Source of the DNA: Bacillota bacterium
GTDB lineage: Bacteria; Bacillota; Clostridia; Tissierellales; Peptoniphilaceae
Length of the DNA: 9,896 bases
Reading direction: 5' to 3'
Assembly: GCA_023442495.1 (NCBI GenBank)
Contig: JAEZZB010000007.1
Coordinates: forward strand, 1 to 9,896
The translations under genes were made by a program, and so were the position numbers. Below the pieces are notes generated by a model, which searched no databases, was not told the origin of the DNA, and saw nothing but the letters and a program-made list of their open reading frames with translations. Positions 6,850-9,896 of this stretch are shown piece after piece (position 1 is the stretch's first letter; every line of letters starts with the position of its first letter).

Positions 6850-6934
6850 TTTAAACTTAACTTTTTTTAGTAATTAATTAAAATAATTAATATTTTAATT
6901 ATTTTACACTAAATATATTTTACTTTAAACTTAA
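6850..6934. repeat. AT-rich dyad and direct repeats in the divergent intergenic region
   Basis: The 197-base gap between the divergent methyltransferase and DUF2089 genes holds three overlapping patterns. TTTAAACTTAA occurs as an exact direct repeat at 6850-6860 and 6924-6934, 74 bases apart. An all-A/T inverted repeat has arms 6879-6890 and 6895-6906 around TATT. The segments 6850-6871 and 6908-6929 pair as an imperfect inverted repeat, 17 of 22 positions matching by hand. The right-hand direct repeat overlaps the predicted -35 and spacer of the DUF2089 promoter, which would suit an operator. The low sequence complexity makes chance a serious alternative. Confidence 0.35.
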
Positions 6935-6947
6935 TTTATGTTATATT
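6919..6947 (+). promoter_or_regulatory. Predicted promoter for the DUF2089-DUF4097 operon
   Basis: TTTACT (6919-6924) and the extended -10 TGTTATATT (6939-6947) are separated by 17 bases. The expected start site, near 6954, gives a leader of only about a dozen bases before the DUF2089 ATG, with AGGAGG at its very start. One copy of the TTTAAACTTAA repeat covers 6924-6934, between the two hexamers. Confidence 0.5.
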
Positions 6948-6966
6948 GAATTTGATAGGAGGAGTT

Positions 6967-7323
6967 ATGAAAGAAAACTTATCTAATTGTCCTGTATGTG
7001 GAAACAAATTAAAGATAGTGAAATATACTTGCGATAATTGTCAAACTGAAATAAGCGGTAATTTTTCACAAGATAATTTTACAAAATTGACACAAGAGCA
7101 AAAGAATTTTATGGAAACTTTTATTCTTAAAAGAGGTAGTATTAAAGAAATAGAAAAGGAGCTCGGTATTTCATACCCTACTGTTAGGAGTAAATTAGAT
7201 GATTTGATAAATGCTTTAGGTCATAGAGTTGAATCAAATACCTCTAAAATTGAAATATTAGAAATGTTAAATAGTGGCGAGATTAGTTCTGAAGAAGCAA
7301 CTAGATTATTATCACAATTATAG
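6967..7323 (+). CDS. DUF2089 family zinc-ribbon/HTH putative regulator
   Basis: This 118-residue protein has three parts. Residues 8-25 are a zinc ribbon, CPVCG then CDNC (C8, C11, C22, C25). Residues about 41-85 form a predicted helix-turn-helix, with the recognition segment GISYPTVRSKLDDL (67-80) resembling sigma-70 region 4-like helices. Residues 93-118 are a SHOCT-like helical module ending EEATRLLSQL. This is the standard DUF2089 architecture; these proteins are believed to bind DNA but are little studied. A TTG at 6946 would extend the frame by seven residues over the ribosome binding site, so I start at the ATG at 6967, preceded by AGGAGG (6957-6962). It is the first gene of a two-gene operon; its stop codon overlaps the ribosome binding site of the DUF4097 gene. 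Autoregulation through the upstream repeats is possible but unproven. Confidence 0.85.
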   Translation: MKENLSNCPVCGNKLKIVKYTCDNCQTEISGNFSQDNFTKLTQEQKNFMETFILKRGSIKEIEKELGISYPTVRSKLDDLINALGHRVESNTSKIEILEMLNSGEISSEEATRLLSQL

Positions 7324-7332
7324 GAGGTCAAA

Positions 7333-8388
7333 ATGTCTGAAGAAAGATTAATGATATTAAATATGTTACAAAAAGGCAAAATAACACAAGAAGAAGCTTT
7401 GAAATTATTAGATGCAATTGGCGAAAAAAATAATTATAGTAATGATAAAACTAAAAAAATTAGTGATATGAATTTCAATGATATGGCATCTAAAATAGGA
7501 AGTGCTATTGAATCTGCATTTTACAAGATGACTGACTCAATATCAAATTTAGATACTGATTATAGAATATTCAATAATTATACTGGCCGAATTCTAAAAT
7601 CAATTAGGATTGACAATTTAGAAGAGGAAATAAATCTCTATATAAAGAATCGCAATGACAAAGTTCAAGTTTATCAATGGGATAAGGATTATATTGAAGC
7701 AATTGCAAATGTTTACTATGATGAAAGAGAATACACAAGAGATTTTGATTTTCTAATTCATACTATAAATGAACAAAATCATTATATTGGCATAGATACA
7801 CAGAAATCAAATAAAGGTTATTCTGCAAGAATAACTGTAAATATACCAGAAAATTTAGTAAAAAATCTAAAAATAGAAACTTCTAACTCGAAAATTGAAG
7901 CTGAAAATCTAGATATTGATTATGTAGAATTTACTACAAGTAATGGTAAGATTTCTTTAAGTTCTGTAGAAGCTAATAGTATTGTTTGCAAAACTTCAAA
8001 TAGCAAGATATCCGCAAAAGATATAGAGGCAGACACATTAGAATGTACAACAACAAATGGTAAAATTGTTTTAGAAACATTAGACGTAAGAAAAATTGAT
8101 GCAAGAAATACAAATGGTTCAATAAATATTGATACAATTAATTCTAATGCTAAAGAACTAAGTTTAAATTCTACAAATGGTGGTTTGTATATTGAAGGTT
8201 TAGATTATTCAAGACCAATAAAGGCAACTATTTCTGGTAGATTAAGTCATAATTTATCATCGAATTTTATCAATCTAAATGAAATTTCACGTGAAACTAT
8301 AGCTACAAATGCGAAATATATTGAAGATTCAGAAGATGTATTGTATATATTTGCACACACAACAAATGGAAAAGTTGAAATTATTTAA
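7333..8388 (+). CDS. DUF4097 beta-solenoid protein with SHOCT-like N-terminus (YvlB-like)
   Basis: The 351-residue protein starts with a SHOCT-like module (about 2-28, ILNMLQKGKI then EEALKLLDAI) that closely matches the C-terminus of the preceding DUF2089 protein. A polar linker and an amphipathic stretch (about 45-75) follow, then a DUF4097 domain (about 88-351). From residue 182 on it carries an exact repeat with T-S/T-N-S/G-K at its core; the Asn residues are at 185, 204, 223, 242 and 261, then 282 and 345. A 19-residue period of this kind suggests a right-handed beta-solenoid. No signal peptide or transmembrane helix is visible, so it is probably cytoplasmic or peripheral. In B. subtilis the YvlB relative belongs to an envelope-stress operon together with PspC-like and holin-like membrane proteins; no such partners are present here. 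AGGAGG (7322-7327) overlaps the upstream stop. The biochemical role is unknown. Confidence 0.85.
   Translation: MSEERLMILNMLQKGKITQEEALKLLDAIGEKNNYSNDKTKKISDMNFNDMASKIGSAIESAFYKMTDSISNLDTDYRIFNNYTGRILKSIRIDNLEEEINLYIKNRNDKVQVYQWDKDYIEAIANVYYDEREYTRDFDFLIHTINEQNHYIGIDTQKSNKGYSARITVNIPENLVKNLKIETSNSKIEAENLDIDYVEFTTSNGKISLSSVEANSIVCKTSNSKISAKDIEADTLECTTTNGKIVLETLDVRKIDARNTNGSINIDTINSNAKELSLNSTNGGLYIEGLDYSRPIKATISGRLSHNLSSNFINLNEISRETIATNAKYIEDSEDVLYIFAHTTNGKVEII
7876..8190 (+). repeat. 57-base protein-coding repeat (19 residues) in the DUF4097 gene
   Basis: Five consecutive units have the core Asn codons exactly 57 bases apart (residues 185, 204, 223, 242, 261), with a sixth after 63 bases. At DNA level the units have drifted (for example TCTAACTCGAAAATT, AGTAATGGTAAGATT, ACAAATGGTAAAATT), so this is an old protein repeat rather than a recent tandem duplication. 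Confidence 0.75.
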
Positions 8389-8396
8389 TTTTCGTA

Positions 8397-8441
8397 ACAA
8401 ATTCTGTGAAGGCAAACGCCATTCACAGAATTTGTTTTTTT
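8397..8441 (+). terminator. Strong intrinsic terminator after the DUF4097 gene
   Basis: A 14-bp stem (8397-8410 with 8422-8435, core AATTCTGTGAA/TTCACAGAATT) continues through one bulged A into a 3-bp GGC/GCC stem with the loop AAAC. A run of seven T residues follows (8435-8441). It starts nine bases after the stop codon and isolates the next gene's promoter. Confidence 0.92.
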
Positions 8442-8489
8442 GTGTATTTTTCAATGCATTAAGGAAAATCTGATATTTATTTATCTAAA

Positions 8490-8550
8490 ATTACAAATAA
8501 TAGCGTATTTGGTTACAAATTTATTACAAATTACTTGACATTCTATTACA
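8490..8550 (-). promoter_or_regulatory. WalR (YycF)-like binding site with phased half-sites
   Basis: On the minus strand, 8528-8512 reads TGTAAT-AAATT-TGTAAC, a perfect match to the B. subtilis WalR consensus TGTWAH-N5-TGTWAH. Two more half-sites TGTAAT lie at 8490-8495 and 8545-8550. The four half-sites begin at 8490, 8512, 8523 and 8545, so their spacings are 22, 11 and 22 bases, all on one face of the helix. The full site sits just upstream of the -35 box. WalR controls wall-remodelling genes, including 3D-domain proteins such as YocH, which fits the gene downstream. Binding is inferred; no walRK genes are in the window. Confidence 0.65.
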
Positions 8551-8563
8551 AAGAGCTTAATAT
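8535..8563 (+). promoter_or_regulatory. Promoter of the G5/3D-like protein gene
   Basis: TTGACA (8535-8540, perfect) and TAATAT (8558-8563, four of six) are 17 bases apart, 29 bases before the ATG. Unlike several other predicted promoters here it has no TGn extension, and its -10 is weak. This would suit activator dependence, and the WalR-like site abuts it; one half-site (8545-8550) lies within the spacer. Confidence 0.7.
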
Positions 8564-8592
8564 AGTCTAGTAATAAATAGAAAGAGGTAACT

Positions 8593-9762
8593 ATGAGTTT
8601 TATTAAAAATAATAAAAACGCTGTTATAGGTGTTTTAACATTAGCTTCATCCATATTCATTGGAGAAATTGCTTTAGCTGATGTGCCAAAAACTATTAAT
8701 CTTTCTGTAGATAATAATCAGATTACAGAAATTCAAACTTCAGCTAAAAATGTTGAAGACTTACTTATTGAACTTGGATATAAACTTGATGAAATAAAAA
8801 TTTCAACAAATTTAGAAGATACTATAAGAAATAATTATCAATTAGAAATAGATACCAAAAAGACAATATACTTCAATAACGAAGGTAAGAATCTTATGGT
8901 AAGTACATATGCTAATAATGTAAAAGAATTCCTAAATGAATTAGAAGTAGATTATGATTCAGATGATATTATTTATCCCTCACTTGAAACAAGTATTAAA
9001 AATGGCGAAAAAGTATCTTTTGATAATGTAGTAGTAGAAAACTATACCGAAAAACAAGAAGTTCCATTTGAAAAAGTAAATGAATATTCATTTGATTTAG
9101 ATTATGGAAAGTCAAAAATTAAAGTGGCGGGTGAAAAGGGTGAAAAATTATTAGAAAAAGCAAAAACATCCATTAACTCAAAACTTGTTTCTGACGAAGT
9201 AGTTAAAGAAAAATTAACTAAAAAACCTACAAATGAAATAACGCTGGTTGGAACAAAAGAAGTTATAGAAAAAACAATTGAGCCAGAAACTATTGAAAAA
9301 GAAAATTCATCCCTTTATAAAGGAGAAACTAAAGTAATAGAAAGTGGAACCGAAGGGTTAAAAAGACTTGTTTACGAAAACAAGGGCAAAGATAGAAAAT
9401 TAGTAGAAGAAAAAGTTATTAAAGAAGCCGTTGATAGGATTGTTGAATATGGTACAAAATCTAGACCGGCAAGTTCATCATCAAGTTTTTACTATTCATT
9501 ATCTGATTTACAATTCCAAGGAATAATTTATTGGGGTGGATATAAATTCACTTATTACTCACAAAGCGTACTACCTGGTGGTGGACTATATATCCCAGGA
9601 AGACATGTTAATGAGGGAGGATTTGTTGCAGATGGCGATGGTTATATCGTAATTGCTAATGATGCTCCACTTGGAACAATAATCAACACACCATTTGGTT
9701 ATCAAGGTAAAGTTTATGACAGAGGAACTTACGGAAATCACATGGATGTATATACAAGATAA
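8593..9762 (+). CDS. Secreted cell-wall protein: DUF348 repeats, two G5 domains, 3D-like C-terminus
   Basis: This 389-residue protein begins with a Sec signal peptide (lysines at 5 and 8, hydrophobic core about 10-28, likely cleavage ALA|D at 29/30). Two DUF348 units follow (about 32-66 and 88-122), then two G5-like domains (about 149-222 and 223-292), which in other proteins bind wall glycans. A Ser-rich linker (294-298) leads to a C-terminal domain (about 310-389). That domain has WGGYKFTYYSQ, PGGGLYIPGRH and ADGDG (346-350), and ends VYDRGTYGNHMDVY. The aspartates D347/D349, D376 and D385 recall the three Asp residues of 3D (MltA/RpfB-like double-psi barrel) domains, but the rest differs from YabE/YocH. 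Similar proteins are thought to cleave or remodel peptidoglycan outside the cell. AGAGG (8583-8587) precedes the ATG by five bases. A probable insertion sequence starts eight bases after the stop, but the C-terminus looks complete. Confidence 0.85.
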   Translation: MSFIKNNKNAVIGVLTLASSIFIGEIALADVPKTINLSVDNNQITEIQTSAKNVEDLLIELGYKLDEIKISTNLEDTIRNNYQLEIDTKKTIYFNNEGKNLMVSTYANNVKEFLNELEVDYDSDDIIYPSLETSIKNGEKVSFDNVVVENYTEKQEVPFEKVNEYSFDLDYGKSKIKVAGEKGEKLLEKAKTSINSKLVSDEVVKEKLTKKPTNEITLVGTKEVIEKTIEPETIEKENSSLYKGETKVIESGTEGLKRLVYENKGKDRKLVEEKVIKEAVDRIVEYGTKSRPASSSSSFYYSLSDLQFQGIIYWGGYKFTYYSQSVLPGGGLYIPGRHVNEGGFVADGDGYIVIANDAPLGTIINTPFGYQGKVYDRGTYGNHMDVYTR

Positions 9763-9795
9763 TAGAAAAGGGGCTGTTGCATAAGTCCCAAATAC

Positions 9796-9833
9796 AAAAA
9801 AGACGAGAAACTTAAAAAGTTCTCGTCTTTTTT
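9796..9833. terminator. Bidirectional hairpin terminator
   Basis: AAAAAAGACGAGAA pairs with TTCTCGTCTTTTTT, extended by CTT/AAG with one unpaired A; the loop is AAA. The six A residues on one side and six T residues on the other allow termination in both directions. It would serve the G5/3D-like gene ending at 9762 and also shield the downstream ORF from read-through. Confidence 0.85.
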
Positions 9834-9841
9834 GGTACAAT
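9833..9841 (+). promoter_or_regulatory. Extended -10 placing transcription start at an ATG
   Basis: TGGTACAAT (TGn plus a five-of-six -10) ends seven bases before the ATG at 9848. Transcription would therefore begin at or next to the start codon. The -35 position falls inside the hairpin and has no match. Confidence 0.45.
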
Positions 9842-9847
9842 GTAAGT

Positions 9848-9896
9848 ATGAAAACTGTTACTAATCATACACCGTTACTAATTAATTCTACACTAA
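9848..9896 (+). CDS. Candidate transposase N-terminus, 5' fragment
   Basis: An open frame runs from the ATG at 9848 to the window edge, 16 codons (MKTVTNHTPLLINSTL). There is no ribosome binding site, and the predicted transcription start coincides with the ATG, so it may be translated leaderless. I call it a transposase only because of the insertion-sequence-like end 78 bases upstream. The fragment is too short to recognise by itself and could be non-coding. Confidence 0.35.
   Translation, partial: MKTVTNHTPLLINSTL

Larger units (their letters stand above)
9770..9896 (+). mobile_element. Probable insertion-sequence end (partial; element continues beyond the window)
   Basis: GGGGCTGTTGCATAAG starting at 9770 resembles the terminal inverted repeats of several transposon families that begin GGG(G)CTGTTGCA, IS1182-like elements being my best recollection. 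It is followed by a strong hairpin (9796-9833) that would block transcription entering the element, then a promoter-like TGGTACAAT and an ORF start. Only one end is visible, so neither the inverted-repeat partner nor a target-site duplication can be checked. The family assignment is from memory and tentative. Confidence 0.5.

Noticed and set aside
6946..6966. TTG start giving DUF2089 seven extra residues
   Set aside because: The extension overlaps both the -10 box and the AGGAGG site; the ATG at 6967 is well spaced.
7876..8190. CRISPR-like or tandem DNA repeat
   Set aside because: The 57-base period is within a coding frame and conserved only as protein; there are no identical repeats with unique spacers.
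9586..9840. Minus-strand open frame crossing the end of the G5/3D-like gene
   Set aside because: It runs through the terminator hairpin and the insertion-sequence end and is antisense to a conserved domain.
1..9896. tRNA, rRNA, CRISPR array or complete prophage module
   Set aside because: I saw no cloverleaf, no GC-rich rRNA-like block, no regular repeat-spacer pattern and no phage structural genes.

Overview
The window is AT-rich DNA with strong AGGAGG-type ribosome binding sites, short intergenic gaps and extended -10 promoters (TGnTATAAT). This fits a low-GC Firmicute. The mix of genes (a Streptococcus/Lactococcus-type thymidylate synthase, a LacD aldolase, a DUF2089/DUF4097 pair and a G5/DUF348 cell-wall protein) would suit an anaerobic coccus of the Tissierellia/Peptoniphilaceae or a related clostridial group. 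That placement is an inference, not a demonstrated one.

Layout. (1) 1-773, minus: the N-terminal part of a CNNM/HlyC-CorC membrane transporter, cut by the window edge. (2) 963-2311, plus: thyA-dfrA, a tight two-gene operon for dTMP synthesis and folate recycling, transcribed divergently from the transporter. (3) 2318-2359: a hairpin shared by the convergent dfrA and hydrolase transcripts. (4) 2370-6769, minus: a colinear block read in the order RlmCD/TrmA-type RNA methyltransferase, LacD aldolase, GH18 glycosidase without a signal peptide, alpha/beta hydrolase. A clear intrinsic terminator lies between lacD and GH18, only a few bases before the GH18 ribosome binding site. The last two genes overlap by one base (TAATG). 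(5) 6967-8388, plus: a zinc-ribbon/HTH DUF2089 regulator and a DUF4097 protein sharing the same short SHOCT-like module, followed by a strong terminator. (6) 8593-9762, plus: a secreted DUF348-G5-3D-like cell-wall protein. Its promoter carries a perfect match to the WalR (YycF) recognition sequence, with further half-sites on the same 11-bp phase. (7) 9770-9896: a probable insertion-sequence end (GGGGCTGTTGCATAAG), a hairpin and the first 16 codons of a candidate leaderless ORF.

How the genes work together. ThyA makes dihydrofolate, which DfrA recycles. GH18 plus the esterase-like hydrolase look like an intracellular glycan-processing pair downstream of a sugar-bisphosphate aldolase; their substrate is unknown. 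The right-hand half is about the cell envelope: a predicted envelope-stress pair (DUF2089/DUF4097) next to a cell-wall protein that appears to be controlled by the wall-homeostasis regulator WalR. The most interesting items are the phased WalR site array, the exact 19-residue repeat in the DUF4097 protein, the intra-operon terminator before GH18, and the RNA methyltransferase that has lost its iron-sulfur cysteines. I found no clearly novel defence or mobile system.
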